A DNA stretch of 64,000 bases from Ramazzottius varieornatus. Taxonomy: Eukaryota; Tardigrada; Eutardigrada; Parachela; Ramazzottiidae. A model generated the notes under the pieces. The model saw nothing but the letters and a program-made list of their open reading frames with translations. It did no database searches and was not told where the DNA came from. Every line of letters begins with the position of its first letter. Within the stretch, counting starts at the first letter, position 1. This document shows, piece after piece, positions 33,306 to 45,010 of this stretch. The DNA lies in assembly GCA_001949185.1 (NCBI GenBank), contig BDGG01000010.1, positions 104,469 through 168,468 on the forward strand, read 5' to 3'. A program made the position numbers and the translations under genes.

Positions 33306-34458
33306 CCGCGCCAGACAGATCTGTGCGAAAACATGGCAAACATTAGCATATCCATCTGTTCCTACCAATGACTTCAGGTTCATCACAATGACATCATGCT
33401 TTCTTTTCCGTGAAATTTGTAAACCAGACACTGGCTCTTCTTGACAAATTTTGACTAGAATTCTTGTAGCAACTTTCTGTAACCTCGAACAGGCGATCGC
33501 GAAGTGGACAACAGAATACAACAACAAAGGGCAAGATGGATGGCCGTGAGCTGTACCTCAGCGACTTCTACAAGGATTCCAGAAGACAAACGGAACCTTG
33601 GTAGGCTAACTACCAACTGGAAATACTGCAGAATATGGTTAGCTTTGTGCTCTGAGAGTTGGCGGCTATCAATAAGTTGGCCTGCTCCCATTGCAAGCAA
33701 ACTACTGCAGCTTTGCTAGAATCGAGAACATCGTCAGAATTGCCATAGTACTTGATCACAAGGAAATAAGAATAACCATGGCAGAGGCAGCACCTGGTTT
33801 AAAAGATCGAAATGCGGTCCATGCTTTGGAGCAGCTTGGAACTGAACAATTGAGGGTCTACTGACAAAGGGACCTTCAGACCATGTCACACGCCGATCTT
33901 GTTTTCGGTGCTTTTACTGATAGACATGACTCTTAACTCTCGGCGAACTATGGGGAAGAAATGCCGAAACACACACACGGTATTTCTTTGAATCTACGAG
34001 AGCAAGGATTATTACTATACGTCCTGGACTGTATCTGAACTCCCCATTAAAGCCCTGGATGATCTATTGATTGCTTGGTTGAAGTTAGGTTTTTGAGGTT
34101 CTTTACCGGCGCGCCTCGTAACAGAGTATATCAATCTGTCACCATCCACATTGCAGCCGCATCGCACTAGCTACAGGCTTTATTTTCTGCTCAGCGCGAA
34201 TGTGTCAATTTGTACCGGTACGATTAAAGTGCATATCGTGGCTGGTGCACAACAAGTAAAAATCGAAGATGGTTGGCAAGATCAAGTTTCAATACCGTGT
34301 GTGTTTTTCCGCAGTTCGGCCTCGCGCGTCCATGTTTGTAAACTCTTGAAGCAAACTGAATCTCGAACTGGGTTACCAAGTGATAAGTTCCACATTGGTC
34401 GACGTGTTTCATTGTCCAAGCGCATTTTCGAGCATAACTAACCAGCATCCATTCTGAT
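33306..34458. other. Spacer without recognised gene
   Basis: Small ORFs at 33455-33719 and 34151-34697 overlap on opposite strands and have no domain support. The Kazal promoter must lie at the right end. Confidence 0.4.
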
Positions 34459-34904
34459 ATGATGAAGAAAGGAGCGATGGTTCTGTCAGCTGCCGCTGTT
34501 CTTCTTGCGGGTACGTTGCGCACCACGCTGACCAAAATTGTATTTTCTTCTTTGGACTTTTCGATTAGTTTCTCACAGAGTGCACCTGTATTCTTCCTTG
34601 CAGTGGCTTTGGTAGTTGTGGAAGCGAAGGCGCAGCTTGGAGAGCCCCAACCATGCATCTGCACCATGGAGTTTAGGCCCGTGTGTGGCTCAGACAACGT
34701 TTCTTACAACAACAAATGTATCTTCAAGTGCGCCCAAAGTAACAAGCCTGGTATGAGAGCCATTGCAAATATCAACTTTTGTGGGGTTTTTTTGAGTTTC
34801 TGGTGATTCAGTGTGCTAAAAGACTGGAAGGAACCATACTCTCTGTTTGTGTCAATTTAGGGCTCACGACGAAGCATGATGGAAGCTGTGGCTCGAGCGG
34901 TTGA
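34459..34904 (+). CDS. Small secreted single-domain Kazal protein
   Basis: Three exons (34459-34510, 34604-34750, 34861-34904) give 80 residues. A signal peptide (MMKKGAMVLSAAAVLL, then VALVVVEAKAQ) is followed by one Kazal domain with six cysteines: PCIC, FRPVCGSDNVSYNNKC, FKCAQSNKPG, and GSC in exon 3. Kazal domains inhibit serine proteases by a canonical loop. The reactive site should lie just after the second Cys (CTMEFRPVC). It could act as a protease inhibitor in body fluid or gut, or as an antimicrobial peptide; the target is unknown. The intron inside the signal peptide and the one before the last Cys are both phase 1. Confidence 0.85.
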
Positions 34905-36116
34905 ATATCGACTTCGACTTACGAACAAAGTCCAGGCGGTCTAGTCAAGTTCACAACGCCCATCGCGCTAGCGCAATATAATATTTGGTTTCCTATCGTT
35001 ATCTGTACCATGTTCACCTACAATACACCTACAAAGAACTGTAGGATGTGCGAGGTTTTACTTTGCTCAGCGTACAACTTTGCTCACCCTGCTCCACGAG
35101 CGATGTGCAGGCTTCTTGGGCTTGGTGACGTAGACGGGACGTACATGAGCAAACTTGTACGCTGAGCAAAGTAAGAGTAAGACCTTGCTCCTCGTACACT
35201 AACGGATGGACTAATAGTCTGATGTCCCAGGTACATGTTATCGTGATTGTTCAATACAAATGATAATGAAAAATGTAAACAGAAAACTGTCAACTTTTGT
35301 GGGCTGAGGATTCGACTATTTGGCAATATCGAAAAGATTCAAGCATGTCTTCGGGTTGCGGAGAAAGAGAATCAAGAGAATCAAGAGAATCAAGAGATAA
35401 AAACAGCTGCTGTTGGAGTCTGACAGTCATGTGACGAATGTAAATTTCTAAAATTTCACTGTTAAATGAAATGACCACGGTTCCGTTGTATCGGTGCTTC
35501 GAACGATCTCTGATCTGCATACTAAGTTTAAATCCTTTTGATGTGGTTGCTCGCCTTCCACGTGTCATTTTCAGAAAAACTTTCACCACGTATTGTGGAA
35601 ATTTTTCCCGCTGTTACAAACATCAAGAAAATCAAAGTTGCGTTTGCGACGTTCCTGGCAGACCTTCTTGTTCGTTGTTTACTTTTGAACGTCTAGCGCG
35701 TGATTACTGCTGCTGACCATTACGATCGCACTTCGCATCTGAAGGTTCCTGCCTGCCCTATATGTGAAAAGCGAAACGATGGCATCACATGTCAGCACGA
35801 TGAATCTTCAACCGTCGAGCTCGGACTTTCAATCGCATTCTCAACTTAGAGCATAAATTTTGCTTGCTAGTAGCGTGGATTAGAAGGGAATTTTCCCGTT
35901 CATGTACTGCTTGAAAGTTTGATCCGAAATCCCCAGCCGACATTGTTCTTTTTTTACACGTTTCGTCTTTTGCGATCTCCCACTTCGGGCCCGTTCTCAG
36001 GAACACTTACAGTACCAAGTCTTTGATTTCGTGTGGGAAGCTCCGGTTAGTTTGGTCTGTTGAAGGGCCTTTCTTGTTCGAGCATTCCGTGACGAAGACC
36101 TCAGCGGACTTCTGTT
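34905..36116. other. Intergenic region with one MITE and a short tandem repeat
   Basis: No gene is supported. A 10-base unit AGAATCAAGA-like repeat occurs three times at about 35367-35398. A minus-strand ORF through it reads as repeated Leu-Asp-Ser, which is a product of the repeat. Confidence 0.45.
35047..35199. mobile_element. Foldback MITE
   Basis: Arms ACTTTGCTCAGCGTACAA and TTGTACGCTGAGCAAAGT are exact reverse complements. The ends read TGTGCGAGG and CCTCGTACA, resembling the TACGAGG end of the element at 24930. No ORF lies inside. Confidence 0.7.
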
Positions 36117-39087
36117 ATGGCTGCTTTATTGAACGCCATGGCGGTTCTTGTGAATGTAGCCGGTGGACAAACCGTAGATCCCACTTTATACTTCGCTCAG
36201 GCAGATCAGATTACCGCGAGGATCGAAGTGGTCTACCCCCAACACCGCATCGTCGAGGAACTCCATGTGGTCTACGACAGCGCCCTCAACCTGGTCAAGT
36301 ACGAACACGCGTTAGAATTTACGACACACCCTTCCAGAGCGCCTTCTTTCACGCAATCCGTTTTTGATCTCACCGCAGGTACTCATATCACACCTTTAGA
36401 GTATTTCTCAAGTGCCAGATATCATCAAGCTCGCAATTTATATGATTCCAAATAGCTCGTTGATCTTGAACAGGCATCAGTTACGATATGGACCAAACGA
36501 GCGGCAGTTGTACGCGCAATATCAAAGCGGCCATCGCGTCTCCATCAAGTTCCCTCACCAGGGACGAGCAGGAGTTCGAAGATCGGTATCATTTGTTAAA
36601 AGTCTTGGCGCCGAATCAACTGTTTACCATCACAGGAAAACTGAATTTTGTCAGAAAAGTAAGTCACTGAAAATCCTCGAAAAATCGATCAATAGGTCAC
36701 TGCACAAAGCTCCTTCAACGGGATGTTTCTTTCGGTGTTTGTAGACATCGATCCGGGGAATTGAAGCGGACATGTGGACGATGGACCTTGACCAGTACTA
36801 CATGGGCGGTTTTCTCGGTCTTCAGAACACGCGGCAAACTCTGTACACCATGGCACGCAACAGCACGCGCCGTCCAGCTGCATCCTTCTCCGAAGCCAAG
36901 CCCGCACTGCTCCTTCAACGCAGCATTACACTCCTTCGAAACAACACGTCCAACCCTTCGTCTCCCATGCCCGACCAGTCCCCTCTCATGATCATCAACT
37001 ACTTCGACTTCGAGTACCTCACTGTTCCACGAATGCTCGACTTCAGCATCCTAGCGTGCTCGACTAGTCGCGCACTCGAGCCTAAAGCTGAAATCCAGTT
37101 GGTCTTCGAAGGCCAACTGTCCACAGCTGGTTTCGGAGGAGGCAAAGAAAGCAGTGAAGTCGTGCAATTCCGTAGAGATGCGTGGATCGCCGTTACGTCC
37201 GCTGCGAACATCAGTACGGTGCGAAGCGTGGGGAACTTCTGGAGTCACGACGATTTCAGCACATACTTCACCACAGTCATCCTGCCCGAAGTCGGCTCGC
37301 CCATTACGGCCGCTGAAGCTGTAAACAGAATATCGGAAGCCATCACTTCGAGCCAACTGAAAGTTCAAACGAAGAACGGTACTACTCTAACTGCGGTCAG
37401 CTTACGAAGGAACGTTTCGTTACTCAGCTCGACCAAAGGAGAGAAAACCTCCGAAATTTTCGTTCTGTACAAAGCCTACACTGTTCTGGCAGGAAGTGCA
37501 ATCACTGAGAAGGTTCACAAGCTGACACTGAAACAATGCTTGCAGAGATGTCAAGAGGAAGATGAGTTTGTTTGTCACACGGTTTCGACTTGTGGTTATG
37601 GTGACTGTTACTTGTCAAAATACCACGGTGACGAGTTGGCCTTCAGACCAGCAGAAGCTCCACGGACGGCTGACGGAAAGGGAACTGACGGAAAGTATCA
37701 TTTGGCGAACCATTCTCACTGCGCAGTATGGACTCGTGTTTGGAGCAGCGAATACGTCCAAGCCAGTGCATATCTCAGTTCGTCCCTACAAGTCCTGACT
37801 TCGATGGATTTCGCCGTGTCGGAAGAGACTTGCGCGAAGCAGTGTTCGTTCAACTCAGACAAGGAAGACAGTCCGGAATGCCGGTCCTTCTTGTGGTGCT
37901 CAAAGAACAGCGTACCAAAAGCCAGGTGTACTTTGTACGGGCAGCATGTGACGGACAACGCAGCGCTTTACTCGAAATCTGTCACAAACAACAGACGCAA
38001 CAACGGTGACGGCAGTCAGGCGGTCGATGGGGTCGCTGATATGAATGCCGTTAGCGGTTGCCATCTTTACACTCGTAAGAAAATGGCAAGAAAAACTCGT
38101 CTGTCATAATTGAAGTTTGCAATACGCAAATGCAACGTTGGCAAGTGCTTTCACCCAGATCGTAGTCCGAGGTGGCGCATGTCCTCATTGGTACTGGGCG
38201 ACAGAGTGCGCCACATGGGAAACCGGTCTAGGCAAATCCGTTGGCCGACTTTCCAAACGGTATTATTTCCCAATGCAATGTCGTTTCTTTTCCAGAAAAC
38301 TATATGAAAGATTTTGTGCCGAAGGTTGGCCACGCGTTCGCCGTGGAGAGCATCGGTAACAACTTTGCCATTGCGGAGTACAAAGACAGAGAACGAAGTA
38401 CCTACGAGTGTGCCAGGGAATGTCTGGATACCTTCGGGGACGACCGCTGCTTGTCCATGGAAATGTGCTCTGCTGACCCGCTTTTTGACGGCGACAAAGA
38501 AGTGCCAAAGATTGCCACCGGCTACTGTCGAATATCATCAGGTTACGTTCCTTCCGGGTCCAGCAACCATCGGCCTTCCAACCATACAGTTCCCAACGAG
38601 AACTGCATCCTTTTCGCCAGTAAGCACCGTATTCAGACTGTAAAATGGTAGCGATCAAACTCGCACTTAGAACTTTAGGTCCTTGTTGAAATATCCTATT
38701 CATGATGGACATTAAACGTAGAAAAGTGTAGTGGTTGAATGAATAGACGGGCGCTTGAAGACAGTTCGTACAGTAGTGATGTAAAAACTAAAGATAATTT
38801 TTAAACTGTTATCTGCAGGAACCCAGCATTTGGACGGTACGCCCATCACATACCGCACTGCCGGCACATTCACCCGTCTTACCAGCCTTGGTAAACGAGG
38901 TCTCCACGGGAAGCAGGAAGTCCTCAACGGGGAAGAATCCGGTTGCTGCGGCTATTCCGGTGTCGAAATGGCTATTCTCGCCATCGCCATGTTGATAATA
39001 GGCGCTCTTCTGGTTTTACTCAGTGTCACTCTAGCCAAGAAATTCTTTCCTTCGAGTCGAATCTCATTTGTGCGCATGATTTCATGA
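36117..39087 (+). CDS. Large type I membrane protein with PAN/apple-like Cys modules
   Basis: Five exons (36117-36378, 36474-36658, 36745-38074, 38296-38619, 38819-39087) give 789 residues. After a short hydrophobic N-terminus comes a module of about 250 residues with IEVVYPQHRIVEELHVVYD, NQLFTITGKLNFV and RGIEADMWTMDLDQYY. Its pattern resembles the LolA-like extracellular domains described in arthropods; this is a tentative match. Three Cys-rich segments resemble PAN/apple domains (LKQCLQRCQ to CGYGDC; EETCAKQC to WCSKN; YECARECLD to MEMC). A membrane helix (AILAIAMLIIGALLVLLSVTLA) lies near the C-terminus, leaving a tail of about 20 residues. Function is unknown, probably cell-surface binding. 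The stop lies 23 bases from the stop of the convergent MTPAP gene. Intron 3 carries a palindromic element. Confidence 0.7.
38167..38220. repeat. Palindromic intronic element, copy 5
   Basis: Arms CCGAGGTGGCGCAT and GTGCGCCACATGGG flank a loop with GGTACTGGGC. It lies in intron 3 (38075-38295) of the PAN-like gene. Confidence 0.7.
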
Positions 39088-39110
39088 CAGCCGACCGGAA
39101 AGTGTTCTTG

Positions 39111-41915
39111 TCACCATTTATTGTACAAATTGTGAATATTGGTGTGCCCCCTTGTAGAGACAGGTTGCTCATTCGCCAAACTTTTCCTTCTGGAATTAAG
39201 TTTAACATAATGGTCGGTACTTTTCCTCCCAGAAGATCCAAGAGGCGGTAATTGAAAAGGGTGCCTTCTTCTGTCCGAGTTGTCCAAAGTGGGAGGGGTA
39301 GGTTCGACAACAAATTCATCCGGTAAATATTTCGAAACGTTCTTCTCATCAACGTCGTAAACACTTTCGACTTTAAATATCCTGGGCTTCTTGTCTTTTG
39401 CGTCTTTTGGCTCTGAAAGGAGCTTTAAAAGCCCAGGACTACCTGGAGATTTCTCGGTAGACTGTAAAAGCCATGCGGCGGACTTCATGGCGGTTATTAG
39501 CCGATCCAACTCGTCCGCACTCAAATTCCTGAAAAAACAAGAAAAAACCTGATAATCTTCAGACGCTTCAACCTCCGAAAACTGATTTTCTGGAATTCTA
39601 AAACAAAAACAAACTAGTTATGTAAGAAGCTCCCATTATGGGAGCTCTACAAACAAACACGCCAAGATCTCTGCACAAGCAGCGCACGGTTTCAGTGTTT
39701 TCAGCTCATAGTGTGCGCCGCTTAGAAAAGCGCTCTTGTCGAGTTCCCAAGTGGCGCACACTTCTAGTGTTACGGGGTTGTAGCGTGCGCCACTTGGAAA
39801 AGCAATCTACGAGATATTTCTCGAATATTCTGTCAAGACGTACTTCGAGACGTTGAGTTCAGTTTCGACCGGGTTTTCTATGTACAGCGACGAGTAGTCG
39901 GGTTTCGTGTAACTCACGCCTTCGATGACGGAGATGGCTTGAGTCTTGTAAGGAAAGGAGGAGTAGAACTCGAAGAACTCCAGCAGAAGGCTCTGAAGAT
40001 CGGTCTCCGGTCTAATCGACTGCATCTCCTTCTTCATCTCGCTGATGTCCCGTTTGACTTTGTTCAGAGGCGGAAGGAGCTTCTTGTACTGCATGAAGAA
40101 GACGACCAAGATGGTCAAGGTAAAGTTGCTGATCCAGCGACCGGGAGTGGGGTTGGTGAGATCGGCTACAGCGGCCCATCGTTTGACGGTAACGACTAAT
40201 GCTCGGAGTCTTTCGTCGATCTGACCGAGTGTAAAAAGGTAATCCGACATCACCAGTCCCGACCTGAAAGCAGAAACAAGACACAACATAGAAAAACGCT
40301 GTATTGGGAAGGATAGACGAGTAATCTATACAAGGTCGGAACAGACTAACTCAAAATTATTTTACGAGCCCGGCAAACAAAAGCGACCAGGGCGCTTTCC
40401 GAAGTGGCGCACATATCTGATAACACTGGCTAGAAGCGTGTGCCACCTGGGAAAGGTGGCGCACGTTTCCAGCCGATATCACTGATGACACGCGCTACTT
40501 GGGAAATGATCTGCACACTTTTGTTTGCCGACCTTCAAATTTGAAGAACATGTCAAACTCAAGGTATACTTTTCGCTGCTTACATGTTTGTAATGGATAG
40601 ATCGCAGTGGACGCCCGAGACCTCATGGACGAACTTAACAATGGGTACCCGGGCCAGCAATATCCTTTGAACCTGGGCGTAGCCAGGCAGAAGGTACTGA
40701 AGATGATCAGCCAGGAGCTCGAGGCTCCGCTGGGTCTGAACGCGATCGTTCCCGGCAGTCAACTTGGAGGCGAACTTCAACGAGGACTTATCACTTTGCA
40801 CCTACCGGAAGTAAACTTAACTTCCACAAACACGTAAAAAAATGAAGCGGGGAGGAAATGATAAAACTACTACAATACTTTCTCGGTGTGCCCAACATCG
40901 TAGTCGAGTATCAGATCTACATCGGAATCCTGCTTGCCGAAGCCGTTTACCGACGAACCGAAGAGGTACACTCGGCTCCAAGGGAATATTCCACTGATGG
41001 CATCCTCAATCTGCGTCGAAATGAAGTACCGCAACCGGATTGCCGTTTCGGTTATCTGAGAGTGCGTGTAAAACAGCTGAATCTGCTCGGACATCTGAAA
41101 GAAAGTTAGCAAATCCACGTTAAAAAATTAAACGCGACGCAAGCAACACATGATACCTCTATTTCAGTTTCTTCACCAGTGTACGTATGACGTCAATAGG
41201 GCCGCACAACATTTCGCACTCGGTGAACCGAAATACGAAACCATTTATGACCTCATGCGCGGATTAGACATAATATGAATGAGCTTACGTTTTCGGTCTC
41301 TTTTAGTCGTTGGTTGATGAGATCCTTCAGCGGTACTTTCTCGTTCTGGACTTTGATCCCTCCATTTAGTATACCCTTCCCCTTCGACGCTTTTAGTGCT
41401 GAACCATCCAGAAGTCTCGTTCTAACAGGAACGATATCGTCGCGCTTGAGATGCGTACTGGCGTTCAGAAGGGAAGTGACGCTGCTCTTATCGTCCATTT
41501 CCGCCAATAAAAAATCCTGAGAAATTACGAAGAAATTAGCAGAACCTGGAACAATTCCAAAGACATTTCTAACCTTTTCTTGATGGATGTAATGGTAGAT
41601 TGCCTCGACTTTTCCATGTGCTACACATTGCTGCTGGAGCGCTTCTGCTGCGTGGACTGAGCCGACCTGCACCAAGATGCTCTTGTGCGCTTGCTGTCGT
41701 CGAAAGGTTTGCTCTTCCAAAAAATTCCGTTCGGAAGCGTCCAGCGAACTGGCAGAAGGGGTACCGGAAGATTTGGGAGAGGTGGATAATTTTGCGTACA
41801 CGCTGTTGGGGCTGTCAGCTGCTGCGCTACTCTGTCGCCGATGCAGCTCGTGGCTCAGTCGACGTAAAATGGAGCGGGAGACCAGGAACGGTGATGCTGA
41901 ATGGATCACCCACAT
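39111..41915 (-). CDS. MTPAP: Mitochondrial poly(A) polymerase
   Basis: Six exons (41915-41574, 41516-41289, 41094-40879, 40801-40584, 40263-39844, 39528-39111) give 613 residues. MTPAP adds poly(A) tails to mitochondrial mRNAs. The N-terminus is a mitochondrial presequence (Arg/Ser-rich, no acids for about 20 residues). The nucleotidyltransferase core shows VYLFGSSVNGFGKQDSDVDL, with the catalytic Asp pair in DSDVDL. VPIVKFVHEVSGVHCDLSI, LRALVVTVKRWA, GRWISNFTLTILVVFF and SLYIENPVETELNVSK follow as in the human enzyme. The end of exon 3 (before GTATTG) is the least certain junction. AATAAA at 39117-39122 overlaps the final codons. Introns 4 and 5 carry palindromic elements. Confidence 0.92.
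39680..39802. repeat. Palindromic intronic elements, copy 6 (two in tandem)
   Basis: The first unit has AGCAGCGCACGG / GTGTGCGCCGCTTAG. The second has TTCCCAAGTGGCGCACAC / GCGTGCGCCACTTGGAA around CTAGTGTTACGGG. Both are in MTPAP intron 5 (39529-39843). Confidence 0.8.
40370..40545. repeat. Palindromic intronic element, copy 7 (compound)
   Basis: Outer arms CCGGCAAACAAAAG and CTTTTGTTTGCCGACC surround a head-to-tail pair of cores (CCGAAGTGGCGCAC, GTGTGCCACCTGGG, GGTGGCGCACG, CGCGCTACTTGGG). It lies in MTPAP intron 4 (40264-40583). Confidence 0.8.
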
Positions 41916-42894
41916 CTTTCATGACCCTCACATACAGTGTTAGTACCACAAATCCACAAAGACACAGGAAGAAGAAGGAAGAATTCGCAAAGGACGTCCG
42001 GTCTATGTCCATGATTAGTTTCGCCTGTTTTGTCGTCAACACAAAGCAATCTACAATCAATGGATGGCTGGGTGCAAATTCGGTTACCGTTAGAGTAGAT
42101 CGTCGATTGATTGTTGATTCTTTCACTTGACAATTCCGGTCTGACGTCTGCTACTGCGAGCCGGAAGTATCCTGGTTCGCTCCACAACCTCCTTGCCAGT
42201 AACGTCGGCATAGTTGTCATGTACCATTCGGGATAAACGTGGATCAAGCGCGGTTGGTTAAGGACACAACCACTTAACTTTCGTAGTGAGGATGGTAGGC
42301 AAACTATCATTTCGAACAAAGTCATGTAGGTTCTCAAAGGGAAAACCACTTCCCATCGTTCTTGAGTCTTTCGGGATCATGTTTGAAACTTCAGGATTCT
42401 TTCTCTTCTTACTAAACAGTGTTTCCGCAGAACAATAAATAAGAGAAATTCTTCGACCACCAGACCTAGACATAACTTCCGATCACTTCCGCAATGCCCT
42501 GCGAGCGAACCTCTTCGAGAACAAACGATTTCACCACCAGTTCTCTCCTCCAGTAACCACGACACCCTCTTCCGACAACGTTTTATTCGATCACGATGCT
42601 TCTTCTAACCACGAAGACGGATGCAGGCAAGATCTCTTCTCGAACTGGGGTAACAGTCATCATTCCGAAAACAATTGTGTGAATTCTTTTTACGTTGCCT
42701 GCTTCTCAGTATTCTTTTCCGTTTCCTTGTTATGATGTTGGCAAATTTAACCTCTATTTTTTCTCCATTCATAGTTCTTGCAAAAGCATTCTTTTGAATA
42801 TTGAAGAGGATCCGATTGGTTAAAGAGTCTACAGATAATACAGGAGCACAACATGATCTCAACGACTACAAAGGAAACTATTTACATAAAATCC
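41916..42894. other. Spacer between tandem minus-strand RFC3 and MTPAP
   Basis: No gene is called. ORF 41906-42349 runs through the MTPAP upstream region without domain support. The region must contain the RFC3 3' UTR and the MTPAP promoter. Confidence 0.4.
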
Positions 42895-44674
42895 TCAAAA
42901 ATCCATCATGTTATCCACGTAACGTTTGTACAGAGACATAAACTTCGCAATGAAGGCTTCCAGATGGTAAATGGCCTTACTTCCGAGTTGCAGGCGATGT
43001 TCGTATTCCGCAGCAGCCGCAATCACTTGGCACTTCAGCTGATTATCGCAGTTCTTCAGGAGCTCTCGCAGCAAACCCTGAATATCACAACCCATTTAGA
43101 GTTCGAAGTGGAGAAGTCAGGAAAGAAAGACAAGACTTACGCTCATTATCATGGTGGCAGGAATACAATGAATGAGCAGTTCATACAGGCGATTTCGAAC
43201 CTCCCTCAATTGCTCGGCATCTTGCTTGGCTATAATCACTTCGGCAGTCTTGGTCAAGTAGATTTCCCAGTCAGCGACGACGGGGTTCGCACCTGGCGGG
43301 AAAGGATACCTGTGACGCAGAGAGACCCCGTTAAATTGAGCTAACCAATTATATCTGATATCAAGCATAATGTCGCACAAGTTTGCAGAAAACTCGAGAA
43401 TTCGCAATAGTTTTCAATTGACTCAACTCTGGAGAGTTATCTTGAAATTGTGTTTTGAAAATTATTCGGGCACAGAGCTGAAATCTTCCTGGCCGCCAGA
43501 GTCTATGCCTGTACTTCAATAAAAGATAGGGTGGATCTCACTGCTTGACTTTGGTAGCTTCAGCCATGAGAATCGCCCGGCGAAGGTTCCGTTCGCTTTG
43601 TTTAGCAATTTTCTTAGCTAAATCGGCAGGCATCGTCACGCGTTCTTCTCGGCACACGTTCATCACGATCCTCGTAATCTATCAAATGCAAAATTGAAAC
43701 CAACCGGCCGATTGTAGGAAAGAAAATTTGAGCACAACGTCGTACGTCTTCTTCCGTCGGCGCAGGAACGCGGATGTTGAGACAACGACTGCGGATGGCC
43801 GGAATGACTTTGCTGACAGAGTTCGAGCACAAGATCAGACGACAGCTTCCCGAGTACTTCTCCATAGTTCGACGGAGCGCTTGCTGTGCGTCCTTTGTCA
43901 ATTTATCAACCTCGGTCAAGACCACCACTGCAAAATCAATCATGAATTTTCGAACCCTTTGGGCAACTTGCTCTTCGAGCTTACTATCTCGACGTATTCG
44001 TCTACCTTTGAACGGTTTCTTCGCGGTATCGTCCGGTGTTCGAAAGGCTGCAATACTCTTCAGCACTTCCATCACCACCAGCCGATCGTAAATTCCCGCG
44101 TCACTGCAAAACAAAAGAATTCAATGATTATTAAAGTCGCTGAGAATTTCATTATTACAACGATTCGTATAGTGGTGCATGACGTGAAACACTGATCTGA
44201 AATTAGACTCATACGGATCAATTCTACAGAAAGAAGGGTGGCGTCATGAGTCTGCTGAGCATTTGAAGCCCAGTTTGCGTCTTTCGCGCGAATCCTTGAC
44301 CTGTTCATCTTACCTCGGATTCACTTCAATATGGTACGAGCTAGCCACTGTCGTAATCTCCATTTTCTTGTTGGAAGGAGTGTTGAACGTAATGTAGTGA
44401 ATGCGCATGCGTTGGACGCCGGAGCCAAACATGTCAGCTAGAAGGCAGTTGATGCGGGTCTGTTTTCCCGCGCCTGATGGTCCAAAGACCAGAAGATGAG
44501 GGAAATCATCTGACTGAGCCTGCAAACCACAACATATTTCCTTAGACTTGGCAGCAGTTACATAGAGGAGTGGGAAGGATGACTTACTAGACCGCGAAGC
44601 TTCTCTGCATCTTCTCTGTGGTAGTCCAACTTCTTGGAGTCAATTGGTCGATATTTGTCCACCCACAACGCCAT
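42895..44674 (-). CDS. RFC3: Replication factor C subunit 3
   Basis: Seven exons: 44674-44588, 44519-44314, 44103-44006, 43927-43746, 43678-43542, 43309-43141, 43077-42895; total 353 residues, the usual length. RFC3 is a small subunit of the clamp loader that opens PCNA onto primed DNA. Visible blocks are MALWVDKYRP, the P-loop GPSGAGKQTR (residues about 42-51), EVNPSDAGIYDR, the Walker B region VVVLTEVDKLTKDAQQALRRTME, sensor LILCSNS, the arginine-finger motif IRSRC and the C-terminal collar (LQLGSKAIYHLEAFIAKFM). The subunit-3 identity follows from HYREDAE, SDAGIYDR and the collar. It is divergent with the ZIP gene across 336 bases. Confidence 0.95.
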
Positions 44675-45010
44675 CTTCCACCCAATGTATTATGCGGCAA
44701 CCCGTACCAACGACCAGGTGCAGAAGCAAAATAACGTGTGGGAAAGGTGAACGGTGAGAACTGAGAAGGGAATCTTGAGCGGGAATCTTCAGAAGAGCAA
44801 ATTTTTCCATACGCAGCACAAATGCATAATACGCTCATCTGAGTCATGTTGTCATGTCATGTCACAATCAATAAGTTTTGTCATCCAATATCCACTACCC
44901 CTCGAAAGTTTCGCGTAATCACGTAACATGCCCATAACATTATCATTCTTCCTCGGATTTCTTTTCTCCTCCAGTTTGTTCTTTCAGATGTAACCTGACC
45001 AACCCAGAAG
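44675..45010. promoter_or_regulatory. Putative bidirectional promoter between RFC3 and the ZIP gene
   Basis: The start codons of RFC3 (-) and the zinc transporter (+) are 336 bases apart in head-to-head orientation. No TATA box or other specific site is called; the assignment rests on position alone. Confidence 0.4.

Noticed and set aside
33012-33527. 171-codon minus-strand ORF
   Set aside because: Antisense to the last TMEM237 exon, whose membrane helices are clear.
35290-35589. ORF with repeated Leu-Asp-Ser
   Set aside because: The repeat in the peptide comes from a three-copy 10-base tandem repeat; no other coding support.
41906-42349. 147-codon minus-strand ORF upstream of MTPAP
   Set aside because: No domain, and it overlaps the MTPAP start in another frame; likely leader or spacer sequence.
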